Source: Flavobacterium aquicola
GTDB taxonomy: Bacteria > Bacteroidota > Bacteroidia > Flavobacteriales > Flavobacteriaceae
Direction: 5' to 3'
DNA length: 64,000 nt
Assembly (NCBI RefSeq): GCF_003385115.1
Contig: NZ_QUNI01000003.1
Span: 186,001-250,000, forward strand
The notes under the pieces were generated by a model, which did not search any database, was not told the DNA's origin, and saw nothing but the letters and a program-made list of their open reading frames with translations. Of this stretch, positions 20,255 to 28,100 are shown piece after piece. Both the position numbers and the translations under genes were made by a program. Positions within the stretch are counted from its first letter, which is position 1; each line of letters opens with the position of its first letter.

Positions 20255-20842
20255 ATGGAAGTTACAATGACAGCCGAAGATTATAAATCAAGAACGGCAA
20301 GATCCTACAAATTGATTTTGTTATTTGCAATGGTGAGTATGACAATGATGTTTGCTGGTCTCACAAGTGCCTATGTAGTAAGTCAGTCAAGAGCAGACTG
20401 GCTGAAAGATTTTCAATTGCCATCTGGTTTTTATTTTAGTACTATTGCTATTATTGGATGTAGTATTACATTTCATTTGGCCAAAAAAGCGATTCAAAAA
20501 GACAACCAAAGTAAAACTACCGTACTTCTTTTGGCGACACTAGCTTTAGGGATTTCGTTTGTGGTACTGCAGTTTGTCGGTTTTAGGCAGATAGTTGAAA
20601 ATGGATATTATTTTACTGGAAGCGCTAGTTCTATAACTACTACGTTTTTGTATATTGTAGTAATTGTACATTTACTGCACTTGGCGGGCGGTATGATATC
20701 ATTGTTAATTATTATTTATAATCATTTTAAACAAAAATATAATTCAACTCAAACTCTTGGAATAGAACTAGGTGCGATGTACTGGCACTTTCTTGATTTC
20801 TTGTGGGTTTATTTATTTTTATTTTTATATTTCTTTAAATAA
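20255..20842 (+). CDS. cytochrome c oxidase subunit III, short paralogue
   Basis: Heme-copper oxidase subunit III family, 195 aa, with about five membrane helices. It ends with the family signature MYWHFLDFLWVYLFLFLY. It starts 2 bp after cyoE and is followed 42 bp later by a second, longer subunit III gene. Having a short and a long subunit III in tandem is common in Bacteroidota; they may form one oxidase or act in assembly. Confidence 0.88.
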   Translation: MEVTMTAEDYKSRTARSYKLILLFAMVSMTMMFAGLTSAYVVSQSRADWLKDFQLPSGFYFSTIAIIGCSITFHLAKKAIQKDNQSKTTVLLLATLALGISFVVLQFVGFRQIVENGYYFTGSASSITTTFLYIVVIVHLLHLAGGMISLLIIIYNHFKQKYNSTQTLGIELGAMYWHFLDFLWVYLFLFLYFFK

Positions 20843-20852
20843 GAAAAAAACG

Positions 20853-20860
20853 TAAATTTG
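20853..20860 (+). promoter_or_regulatory. -7 promoter element before second subunit III gene
   Basis: TAAATTTG matches TAnnTTTG in the 42 bp gap, 24 bases before the ATG. It may give extra transcription of the large subunit III and subunit IV genes. Confidence 0.4.
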
Positions 20861-20884
20861 GGAACTTTTTAACGAATAACTTTT

Positions 20885-21859
20885 ATGGGAGCGACAGTTA
20901 CTACTGCAAATAATGAAAAAACTTGGGGAGGCGGAAATGAGCCAATGGGAGCAAGTTATGGTAAATTGATGATGTGGTTTTTTATCGTATCAGATGCCTT
21001 AACGTTCTCTGGATTTTTAGCAGCTTACGGGTTTTCTAGATTTAAATTTATTGAAACTTGGCCTTTGGCCGATGAAGTGTTTACACACTTTCCATTTTTA
21101 CATGGTGTATCTGCACCTATGTATTATGTAGCGTTAATGACTTTTATTTTGATTTTTTCGTCTGTAACAATGGTTTTGGCTGTTGATGCTGGTCACCAAA
21201 TGAAAAAAGATAAAGTAGCCCTTTATATGTTTTTAACTATTATTGGAGGTCTTATTTTCGTTGGTTCTCAAGCTTGGGAATGGAAAAACTTTATTAAAGG
21301 AGAATATGGCGCTGTTGAAACTGCTGGCGGAAGTTTATTACAGTTTGTTGATAAAGAAGGACACCGTGTTGCTTTAGAAGATTTTGCAGCTAAATTGCCT
21401 GTTGAAAGAGAGCAGTTGTCTAGAGATAAAGCAAAATGGTTTATGTCAGAGGCTTCGATTCCTGCATATACAGTTGCTGAGGTGCAAGCTGGTTTTAAAG
21501 CACACCCTGATGTTTTGGTGAGAATTGAAACACTAAACAAAAACAAAGAGAAAATTGTACTTTCAAGAGAAGAATCTTTAGCGCGTTTAGATCAAGCTAA
21601 GTTAGTTATTGAAGGAGCTAATCTAACTCATAATGAATATGGAAGTAAGCTTTTTGCTGATTTCTTTTTCTTTATCACTGGTTTCCACGGATTCCACGTA
21701 TTTTCAGGTATCGTAATTAATATCATCATTTTCTTTAATGTTCTTTTAGGAACTTATGAGAAAAGAGGAAGTTATGAAATGGTTGAAAAAGTGGGATTGT
21801 ATTGGCACTTTGTTGATTTAGTTTGGGTATTTGTATTTACATTCTTCTATTTAGTTTAA
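20885..21859 (+). CDS. cytochrome c oxidase subunit III, long form
   Basis: Subunit III of the aa3/caa3-type oxidase, 324 aa. Membrane core motifs include FFFFITGFHGFHVFSGI and LYWHFVDLVWVFVFTFFYLV. Between the helices a hydrophilic insertion of roughly 110 residues (about 133-245; WEWKNFIKGEYGAVET to ANLTHNEYGSK) separates the N- and C-terminal membrane halves. It is rich in charged residues and would form an extramembrane domain. Subunit IV follows 16 bp later. Confidence 0.92.
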   Translation: MGATVTTANNEKTWGGGNEPMGASYGKLMMWFFIVSDALTFSGFLAAYGFSRFKFIETWPLADEVFTHFPFLHGVSAPMYYVALMTFILIFSSVTMVLAVDAGHQMKKDKVALYMFLTIIGGLIFVGSQAWEWKNFIKGEYGAVETAGGSLLQFVDKEGHRVALEDFAAKLPVEREQLSRDKAKWFMSEASIPAYTVAEVQAGFKAHPDVLVRIETLNKNKEKIVLSREESLARLDQAKLVIEGANLTHNEYGSKLFADFFFFITGFHGFHVFSGIVINIIIFFNVLLGTYEKRGSYEMVEKVGLYWHFVDLVWVFVFTFFYLV

Positions 21860-21875
21860 TTTTAGATTTATTATT

Positions 21876-22226
21876 ATGTCACACGAACATGTTTCTAACA
21901 CAAAAAGAATTTGGACTGTTTTTGGTATCCTGTCTTTAATCACTACTGTTGAGGTTGCTTTTGGTATCATTAGACCAGATGCTTTATATATGCACAATTT
22001 TTTAACAATGAATTTGTTAAACTGGTTGTTTATCATATTGACATTAGTTAAAGCTTACTATATTGTATGGGCTTTCATGCACATGGAAGGTGAAGAAAGA
22101 TCATTAAGAAATGCAGTTGTTTATCCTTTAATTTTCTTAGTTTGTTATTTGCTTTTTATTTTATTAACAGAAGGAGATTATGTATTTGAGGTTTTTAAAA
22201 ATTCTACAATTAAATGGAATTTTTAA
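21876..22226 (+). CDS. cytochrome c oxidase subunit IV
   Basis: Prokaryotic (caa3-type) subunit IV, 116 aa with three membrane helices and a short His-containing cytosolic N-terminus (MSHEHVSNTKRIW). The conserved segment VKAYYIVWAFMHMEGE is typical. It supports assembly or stability of the oxidase core. It closes the structural part of the cluster, with a hairpin terminator downstream. Confidence 0.92.
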   Translation: MSHEHVSNTKRIWTVFGILSLITTVEVAFGIIRPDALYMHNFLTMNLLNWLFIILTLVKAYYIVWAFMHMEGEERSLRNAVVYPLIFLVCYLLFILLTEGDYVFEVFKNSTIKWNF

Positions 22227-22246
22227 CTAGATATTAATTCAACATT

Positions 22247-22280
22247 AAAGGTATCCGTTTTGGCGGATGCCTTTTTTTAT
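22247..22280 (+). terminator. Rho-independent terminator after subunit IV
   Basis: AAAGGTATCCG and CGGATGCCTTT arms (one G-U pair) around a short loop, followed by T residues, about 20 bases after the subunit IV stop. Confidence 0.85.
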
Positions 22281-22308
22281 TTTAATGCAATAAATATTAT
22301 AATATCTA

Positions 22309-22962
22309 ATGAAAAAAAATATTGTTCTTTTTGTGCTGTTTATATTACCTATCGTAGCATATTTGTTTTTTGCCTCGGGAATTAACAGCTTTACAAAACT
22401 GCCTGTAATAACACCGAAGATTCCTGATTTTGGTGAATGGAAATCATTAAATGGTGAAAAGGTCACTTTAAATAATAAAATTACCATTCTTGGTTTTTCG
22501 GGAACTGAAGTTCTTAAAAACAGAGGGAATTATTTTAATTTAAACGAAAAAATTTACCAGCGTTACCATGATTTCAAAGATCTGCAGTTCGTTGTTTTAG
22601 CTCCTTTAGGAACCGAAGAGGATGTTAAAGGTATACTCGGTTCTTTAGGTACTTTTACAGATGTAAGCCATTGGCATTTTGTTTTTACCACTCCTGCAGA
22701 AATTAAACTTTTCTATAGTCAATTAAAATTAAAAGGAACTTTGAATGCTGATTATGGAACTCCGAATGTTTATATTGTAGACAAAGAGCGGAATTTGAGA
22801 GGCAGAAAAGAAAAGAAAGAATATAAAGAAGGATATAGTACATTTCATCCTGCTGAATTAAGCAATGAAATGCTGGATGATTTTAAAATTATTCTTTATG
22901 AATATAGAGCTGCTCTCAAAAAGAACCATAACGCAACAAAACAATTAGATGTTAAAAAATAA
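22309..22962 (+). CDS. SCO-like thioredoxin-fold protein without cysteines
   Basis: Membrane-anchored protein of 217 aa with one N-terminal helix (IVLFVLFILPIVAYLFF). Its body follows the plan of the SCO protein encoded next to it: KITILGFSGTEVL stands where SCO has its CxxxC strand, WHFVFTTPAEI matches WNFLTGDKDYI, and TPNVYIVDKERNLRGR matches GLFALIDKKGNIRCR. There is no cysteine in the whole protein, so it cannot bind copper or do thiol chemistry as SCO does. It overlaps the SCO gene by 14 bp. Paralogy and a structural or chaperone role in oxidase assembly are inference. Confidence 0.7.
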   Translation: MKKNIVLFVLFILPIVAYLFFASGINSFTKLPVITPKIPDFGEWKSLNGEKVTLNNKITILGFSGTEVLKNRGNYFNLNEKIYQRYHDFKDLQFVVLAPLGTEEDVKGILGSLGTFTDVSHWHFVFTTPAEIKLFYSQLKLKGTLNADYGTPNVYIVDKERNLRGRKEKKEYKEGYSTFHPAELSNEMLDDFKIILYEYRAALKKNHNATKQLDVKK

Positions 22963-23635
22963 ATCATACATAGGAATTTCGTTTGTAATTCTGGTTTTTG
23001 GAATATATGCTATTCCGAAAATTGTCGATAGAGTTCAAAATAATAGTATTGTTCAAGGGGATCGTTTGGATAAAGTGAGTGGTTCTAAGGAAGTTGATCA
23101 AAAGCTTGTTAAAGTAGGCCCTGCCCCAAAGTTCGAACTGACAAATCAAGACAATGTAAAAATTTCTAATGATTTTTATAAAGGGAAAGTGTATGTGTTA
23201 GAGTTTTTCTTTGCAACTTGTCCGTCTATCTGTCCAAAAATGAATGCTAATATGGTTACGCTACAGAATGCTTTTTTTGGAAATCCAAATTTTGGTATTG
23301 TCTCAATTACTATAGATCCATTGCATGATACTCCAGCTGTGTTAAAAGAGCATGGTGAATTATTAGGTGCAAAATCGGCAAATTGGAATTTCTTAACAGG
23401 TGATAAGGATTATATCTATAATTTGTCAAATAAAGGTTTTAATATCTACGTAGGGGAAAATAGCAAAGTGAGCGGTGGTTTTGAACATTCAGGACTTTTT
23501 GCTTTAATAGACAAGAAGGGTAACATTCGATGTAGAAAAGATGATTATGGAAATCCGATTTTATATTATGACGGGCTGGAGAAAAAAGGAGTTAGGGAAA
23601 TTCAGCAGGATATTCAGGCTTTGCTGAAAGAATAA
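22949..23635 (+). CDS. SCO family copper chaperone
   Basis: SCO1/SenC-family protein of 228 aa, anchored by an N-terminal helix and facing the periplasm. It inserts copper into the CuA site of oxidase subunit II. The copper-binding CxxxC is Cys91 and Cys95 in FFATCPSICPKM, and the third ligand is His180 in GGFEHSGLF. The TIDPLHDTP loop is also typical. It overlaps the preceding cysteine-free paralogue by 14 bp and precedes a DUF420 gene, forming an assembly operon. Confidence 0.93.
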   Translation: MLKNKSYIGISFVILVFGIYAIPKIVDRVQNNSIVQGDRLDKVSGSKEVDQKLVKVGPAPKFELTNQDNVKISNDFYKGKVYVLEFFFATCPSICPKMNANMVTLQNAFFGNPNFGIVSITIDPLHDTPAVLKEHGELLGAKSANWNFLTGDKDYIYNLSNKGFNIYVGENSKVSGGFEHSGLFALIDKKGNIRCRKDDYGNPILYYDGLEKKGVREIQQDIQALLKE

Positions 23636-23683
23636 ATTGGGATTGAGGAGATAAAAATTTAGAATAAAGAAATTAAAATTAGA

Positions 23684-24226
23684 ATGGAAAATAATACCGT
23701 AGAACAAAAATATAATAAATGGATTGTGTTATTATCAATCGCAATTCCTGTTGTAGTCGCTGTTCTTTTTAAAGTAAAGTTAAGGGATTTTGGATTTGAT
23801 GTAGCTCCATTAACGTTTTTGCCTCCTATTTACGCTGCAATAAACGGAATAACAGCAATACTGCTAGTGTCAGCTGTCATTGCAATTAAAAATGGAAATA
23901 GAAAACGTCATGAACTATTAATGAAAATGGCTATTGGATGTTCAGTTGCTTTTTTAGCAATGTATGTTGCCTATCACATGACCGCCGAATCTGTTAAATA
24001 TGGTGGAGAAGGGATATTGAAATATGTGTATTTCTTTATTTTAATTACGCACATCTTTTTGTCGGTTGCTATAATTCCATTAGTTCTTATAACTTATGTT
24101 CGTGCATTAGCAAGTAAATTTGATAAACATAGAAAAATTGCAAAAATCACGTTTCCAATTTGGCTTTATGTTGCCGTGACCGGAGTAATTGTGTATCTAA
24201 TGATTTCCCCTTATTATGTTAGTTAA
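23684..24226 (+). CDS. DUF420 membrane protein, CtaM-like
   Basis: Integral membrane protein of 180 aa with about five helices. DUF420 members such as CtaM (YozB) in Firmicutes are needed to make active cytochrome aa3 oxidase; the context here, after SCO and in an oxidase cluster, fits that role. Conserved-looking histidines occur in YVAYHMTAES and LITHIFLSV, possibly metal or heme ligands. It overlaps the next small gene by 11 bp. Confidence 0.85.
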   Translation: MENNTVEQKYNKWIVLLSIAIPVVVAVLFKVKLRDFGFDVAPLTFLPPIYAAINGITAILLVSAVIAIKNGNRKRHELLMKMAIGCSVAFLAMYVAYHMTAESVKYGGEGILKYVYFFILITHIFLSVAIIPLVLITYVRALASKFDKHRKIAKITFPIWLYVAVTGVIVYLMISPYYVS

Positions 24227-24458
24227 ATCTAAAGTTAAAAAGCAGGCGCAATTTGTTTTGTGTACAGTTCTATTTTTTCTGTTTTCAGTTAGTTCTTATT
24301 CGCAGTGTGCTATGTGCCGTGCGGCTTTAAATGGTGAGGATAATAAAGTTAAAGCCGAGGCAATAAATGACGGAATCGTTTATTTGATGATTATACCCTA
24401 TGTACTTGTTGGCGCACTTGGGTATTACATTTATAGAATGAAAAAGAAAAAGCAGTAA
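24216..24458 (+). CDS. small CxxC membrane protein of oxidase assembly cluster
   Basis: Protein of 80 aa with a signal peptide-like start, then CAMCRAALNGEDNKV, one membrane helix (IVYLMIIPYVLVGALGYYI) and a Lys-rich cytosolic tail. If the signal is cleaved after SYSQ, the CxxC would sit right at the mature N-terminus in the periplasm. It overlaps the DUF420 gene, so it is a real translated gene of this operon. A copper- or redox-related role is inferred only from CxxC plus context. Confidence 0.75.
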   Translation: MLVKSKVKKQAQFVLCTVLFFLFSVSSYSQCAMCRAALNGEDNKVKAEAINDGIVYLMIIPYVLVGALGYYIYRMKKKKQ

Positions 24459-24496
24459 GGTTATTACAATATCAAAAAATCAATTGCAGTTTCCAT

Positions 24497-24542
24497 AAAA
24501 AAGTCGGTGTCAAATAACATTATTTGACACCGACTTTTTTAT
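24497..24542. terminator. bidirectional terminator
   Basis: Long near-perfect palindrome with arms AAAAAAGTCGGTGTCAAATA and its complement around a tiny loop, with A-run on the left and T-run on the right. It serves both the plus-strand oxidase assembly operon and the convergent DUF4403 gene. Confidence 0.93.
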
Positions 24543-24574
24543 TACTGCGAATAAATACTGAAACCTGTTTATTC

Positions 24575-25990
24575 TTACTTAAGTCCGTCAATTGAAACGT
24601 TTATAACGCCGTTAACTTTTATAAAAGCAATAATCGCTTGATTTGTAAGCTGTGTTTTTTCAAACTGAATATCATCCATTTTTCCGTTAATGAAAACACC
24701 AGGCATAGGAGAATAGTTTTTTAAATAAACAGCCATATTTTGTTTAGCCTCATCAAGATTCTGCTTGATAGAATATCGGCAGCTTTCCTGCATTTTCTTC
24801 AGTATAATTCCTTGAGCCAGCCAGTTTGCAGTTCTCATTAATCTGCTTTTGGTGTCCAAAACATAATCTAATTTGTCAAAATAGATTTCTTTGGTAGTCT
24901 CATTATATTGCGGAATTCCATTTAGATAAATAGTTCCGTTTACTGTTCCCAAAAGATCCAAAGCAATTACAATTTTGCCGTCTTTGTGCCAAATAGCCAC
25001 ATTTTGAACTTTTACTTTTTTGCTTCCTGATCCAAATTCCTGTCCGGCAAAATTTGCAGTCATTATGCTTGAAGCTTCTTGGTAAGTAGAAACGGCAGCA
25101 ATATTGGCTGTTATTTGTTCTGGAATTTTATCAGCAGCTTTTAGTATAATTTTGTTTTTTTCAAATTTAGATTCGGGTTTTTTGCCAATCAAAGTTTCCA
25201 TATTGCATTTCATTCCCATATTGAGTAAAAATGCATCATTTTTAAGTTTAGCATTTGTTGAGTATACTTCTAATGGAACAATTCTCAGCCAGCTTTTATA
25301 CTCCGGACTCATTTCAAAAGGTGTGCTTATTTTAGAAATTGCTTCTAAAACATTCGGTTTGAAATCCATAGATTCTTCTATAGCAGTGTCAATGCTCTTT
25401 TCAATTTGAGATTTGAAAAGGCTTACGGCTGGATTAATAAGGTAAGTTACAGGCATATTTTTTCCAAAAACTGTCATTGATGGGCTTTCTACCCAATCAA
25501 GAGATTTTAGATTTGTTTTTGAGCTGAGTTTCCAATTATTTAAACTTACACTGCTTAGCAATGTGATTACTCCGTTTAGATTAAATTCCTGGTTTTTGTA
25601 TAAATCTACACCCATTGTTTTTGTCCCAATTCGGTATTTTACCCAAACCTTTAACGGTAAAACAGTTTTTATTTTTTCGCCCTCTTTGCCATGATCATTG
25701 ACGATGGTTATTGGAGCCTGTTTCCAGACTTTTATTTCAATATTGTCATCTTCAATCTTGTTGTCTTCATAGATTAATCCGTTCAATAAAGTGTTTGTTT
25801 GGTTTTCAATATCCTTTAGTTTAACGCTTACCGGAAGATTAATGAATGAAGGGATACTTGTATATGTCAGTGGCACCGCATCATCAGGTTCAGGTTTTAA
25901 AGCTTCAATTTTTTGTAAAGTAGAAGAGCAGCTTGTTGTTAATATTAGTATTGATGTGAAAATAGTTAGATATAAAAAAGATTTTTGCAT
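24575..25990 (-). CDS. DUF4403 family lipoprotein
   Basis: Predicted lipoprotein of about 471 aa. Starting at the ATG at 25990 gives MQKSFLYLTIFTSILILTTSCSS, with a lipobox at LTTSC; the longer frame to 26023 would put a charged stretch before the signal. The body is the DUF4403 domain, a Bacteroidota envelope family of unknown function with long alternating beta regions. It stands alone, with its own -7 box upstream and the bidirectional terminator downstream, divergent from the ABC exporter genes. Confidence 0.85.
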   Translation of the reverse strand: MQKSFLYLTIFTSILILTTSCSSTLQKIEALKPEPDDAVPLTYTSIPSFINLPVSVKLKDIENQTNTLLNGLIYEDNKIEDDNIEIKVWKQAPITIVNDHGKEGEKIKTVLPLKVWVKYRIGTKTMGVDLYKNQEFNLNGVITLLSSVSLNNWKLSSKTNLKSLDWVESPSMTVFGKNMPVTYLINPAVSLFKSQIEKSIDTAIEESMDFKPNVLEAISKISTPFEMSPEYKSWLRIVPLEVYSTNAKLKNDAFLLNMGMKCNMETLIGKKPESKFEKNKIILKAADKIPEQITANIAAVSTYQEASSIMTANFAGQEFGSGSKKVKVQNVAIWHKDGKIVIALDLLGTVNGTIYLNGIPQYNETTKEIYFDKLDYVLDTKSRLMRTANWLAQGIILKKMQESCRYSIKQNLDEAKQNMAVYLKNYSPMPGVFINGKMDDIQFEKTQLTNQAIIAFIKVNGVINVSIDGLK

Positions 25991-26010
25991 TTGTTCCGAT
26001 TTTTTGAGAG

Positions 26011-26018
26011 CAAATGTA
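26011..26018 (-). promoter_or_regulatory. -7 promoter element of the DUF4403 gene
   Basis: Minus-strand TACATTTG matches TAnnTTTG, 20 bases before the chosen ATG. It lies inside the longer reading frame, which supports the shorter start. Confidence 0.45.
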
Positions 26019-26159
26019 ACCAAACAAATATATTTTTTAAATGTAGGTGTAACATTTTTGTCGGAAATAAGTCTTATATATTGAATTGATAAGCAGATTG
26101 TTTTTTCTCTTATTATTTTTTAAGAAGATACTATTGTTGATTTTAAAATATATGCAATT

Positions 26160-26861
26160 ATGATTGAAATTAAAGACTTACATAAATCATACAAAATGGG
26201 ACATACAGAACTGCATGTCTTAAAGGGAATTAATTTCAATATTCAAGAAGGTGAATTGGTTGCTATTATGGGGTCATCAGGATCTGGTAAATCTACATTA
26301 TTGAACATATTAGGGATTCTTGATGAAGCTGATTCTGGGGTTTATACTTTGGATAAAGTGCCTATTAAAAATCTAAACGAAACTATTGCTTCCAGATATA
26401 GAAATAGATTTCTTGGTTTTATTTTTCAGTCTTTCAATTTAATTAATTATAAAAGTGCACTGGATAATGTGGCTTTGCCCTTGTATTATCAAGGAGTAAA
26501 AAGAAAAGAGCGCAATGCTATTGCAATGAAGTATCTTGAAAAAGTTGGTTTAGCTTCGCATTCACATCATTTGCCAAGTGAACTTTCCGGAGGGCAAAAA
26601 CAGCGTGTAGCAATTGCCAGAGCTTTAGCTTCTGATCCAAAAGTATTGTTAGCCGATGAACCTACCGGAGCATTGGACACACTAACTTCTTATGAAGTGA
26701 TGGAATTGATACAGGGGATTAATGATGAAGGTAAAACTATTTTGATAGTAACACACGAGCCTGATATTGCCGCTATGTGCAAAAGAAATGTAGTCTTAAA
26801 AGATGGACTAATCATAGATGATAAAATGGTAGAACAAGTTAGAGCTTCATCATATGTTTAA
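26160..26861 (+). CDS. MacB/LolD-type ABC transporter ATP-binding protein
   Basis: Cytosolic ATPase of 233 aa. Walker A GSSGSGKS at residues 38-45, signature LSGGQ near 143, Walker B LLADEPTGALD near 165 and the switch His in IVTHEPD are all present. The Q-loop is in GFIFQSFNLI. It belongs to the MacB/LolD/FtsE class that powers mechanotransmission-type exporters. Its last bases overlap the first permease gene by 8 bp, and it is probably shared by both permeases. Confidence 0.94.
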   Translation: MIEIKDLHKSYKMGHTELHVLKGINFNIQEGELVAIMGSSGSGKSTLLNILGILDEADSGVYTLDKVPIKNLNETIASRYRNRFLGFIFQSFNLINYKSALDNVALPLYYQGVKRKERNAIAMKYLEKVGLASHSHHLPSELSGGQKQRVAIARALASDPKVLLADEPTGALDTLTSYEVMELIQGINDEGKTILIVTHEPDIAAMCKRNVVLKDGLIIDDKMVEQVRASSYV

Positions 26862-28098
26862 TATTGAGCGTTGGCAGGAAATATTTGAGTCAATTTCTAA
26901 AAATAAGCTGAGAACATTTCTTACTGGTGTTTCTGTGGCTTCGGGTATTTTTATTTTGGTGATTTTGTTAGGTGCCGGTAAAGGCCTTCAAAACGGAATT
27001 GAAAAACAATTTGAGCGTGATGCTGCGGGAATTATAGAAGTTTGGAGCGGCGTAACGACAAAAGAATATAAAGGATTAAATCCTGGACGTCAAATACAGT
27101 TTAGAAATAGTGATTATTCCCAGTCTGTCCAGAAATTTGATGATAAGTTAGATATAAAAGCTTCCACTTATAATTTTTGGGGAGGATTGATTTCATATGG
27201 AAAAGAATCAGGGACTTATCAATATCGAGGTGTTGATCCAGAATACGGACAGATAGAAAATCTTACCATTGTAGAAGGACGATATATAAACAGTAAAGAT
27301 CTTAGCAACTATGAGAAGGCAGCTGTTATTGGGATGAAAATTAAAACCGATTTGTTTAAAGAAAAAGAGGCACTCGGAAAAGAGATTTTAATAAACAATA
27401 TTAATTTTAAAGTAGTAGGTGTTTTTACTGATCCAGGAGGGGAAAGGGAAGAAGCTAGAGCTTATTTGCCAAAAAGTACGGTTCAGAGAACTTTCGGGGG
27501 AAGCGATAAAATCAGTAATATGTTTTTTACCTTAAAAAAGACGGATGATTATGATGAAGCTTTGGCTCAATCGAAAAAATTCACACAAGATTTAAAAGAT
27601 CTTTTGAAAGGTAAAAATGTAATTGCGCCTGATGATGACAGCGGTGTCGGTGTTTATAATTCGGTTGAAGATGCAAAACAATTTTATGATTTAAATCTTT
27701 ATATCCGATTATTCTTTTGGTGGGTTGGTATTTGTACTATAATAGCCGGAGTCGTTGGTGTCAGTAATATTATGCTGATTATTGTAAAGGAAAGAACAAA
27801 AGAAATTGGTATTAGAAAAGCACTGGGAGCATCACCATTTTCTATCATTTTTATGATTCTTCATGAGTCAATTTTTATAACGACAATTTCTGGTTTTGCT
27901 GGTTTATTAGCAAGTTTGCTGTTACTAGAATTTGTAGGGCCAATGGTTCAAAGTGAATATTTTCAGCATCCTGAAGTCGATTTTAACGTGGCTTTATCAA
28001 CATTGTTTTTGCTGGTTTTTGCCGGAGCGATGGCTGGATTTTTTCCAGCATTCAGAGCAGCCAAAATTAAACCTATTGTAGCACTTAGAGACGAATAA
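26854..28098 (+). CDS. MacB-like ABC permease 1
   Basis: Permease of 414 aa with the MacB layout: an N-terminal helix (LRTFLTGVSVASGIFILVIL), a periplasmic MacB-type core domain of about 240 residues, then three C-terminal FtsX helices. The conserved VGVSNIMLIIVKERTKEIGI precedes the helix pair. Unlike MacB it carries no ATPase domain. It probably dimerises with the second permease, which starts 2 bp downstream. Confidence 0.9.
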   Translation: MFNIERWQEIFESISKNKLRTFLTGVSVASGIFILVILLGAGKGLQNGIEKQFERDAAGIIEVWSGVTTKEYKGLNPGRQIQFRNSDYSQSVQKFDDKLDIKASTYNFWGGLISYGKESGTYQYRGVDPEYGQIENLTIVEGRYINSKDLSNYEKAAVIGMKIKTDLFKEKEALGKEILINNINFKVVGVFTDPGGEREEARAYLPKSTVQRTFGGSDKISNMFFTLKKTDDYDEALAQSKKFTQDLKDLLKGKNVIAPDDDSGVGVYNSVEDAKQFYDLNLYIRLFFWWVGICTIIAGVVGVSNIMLIIVKERTKEIGIRKALGASPFSIIFMILHESIFITTISGFAGLLASLLLLEFVGPMVQSEYFQHPEVDFNVALSTLFLLVFAGAMAGFFPAFRAAKIKPIVALRDE

Positions 28099-28100
28099 TT

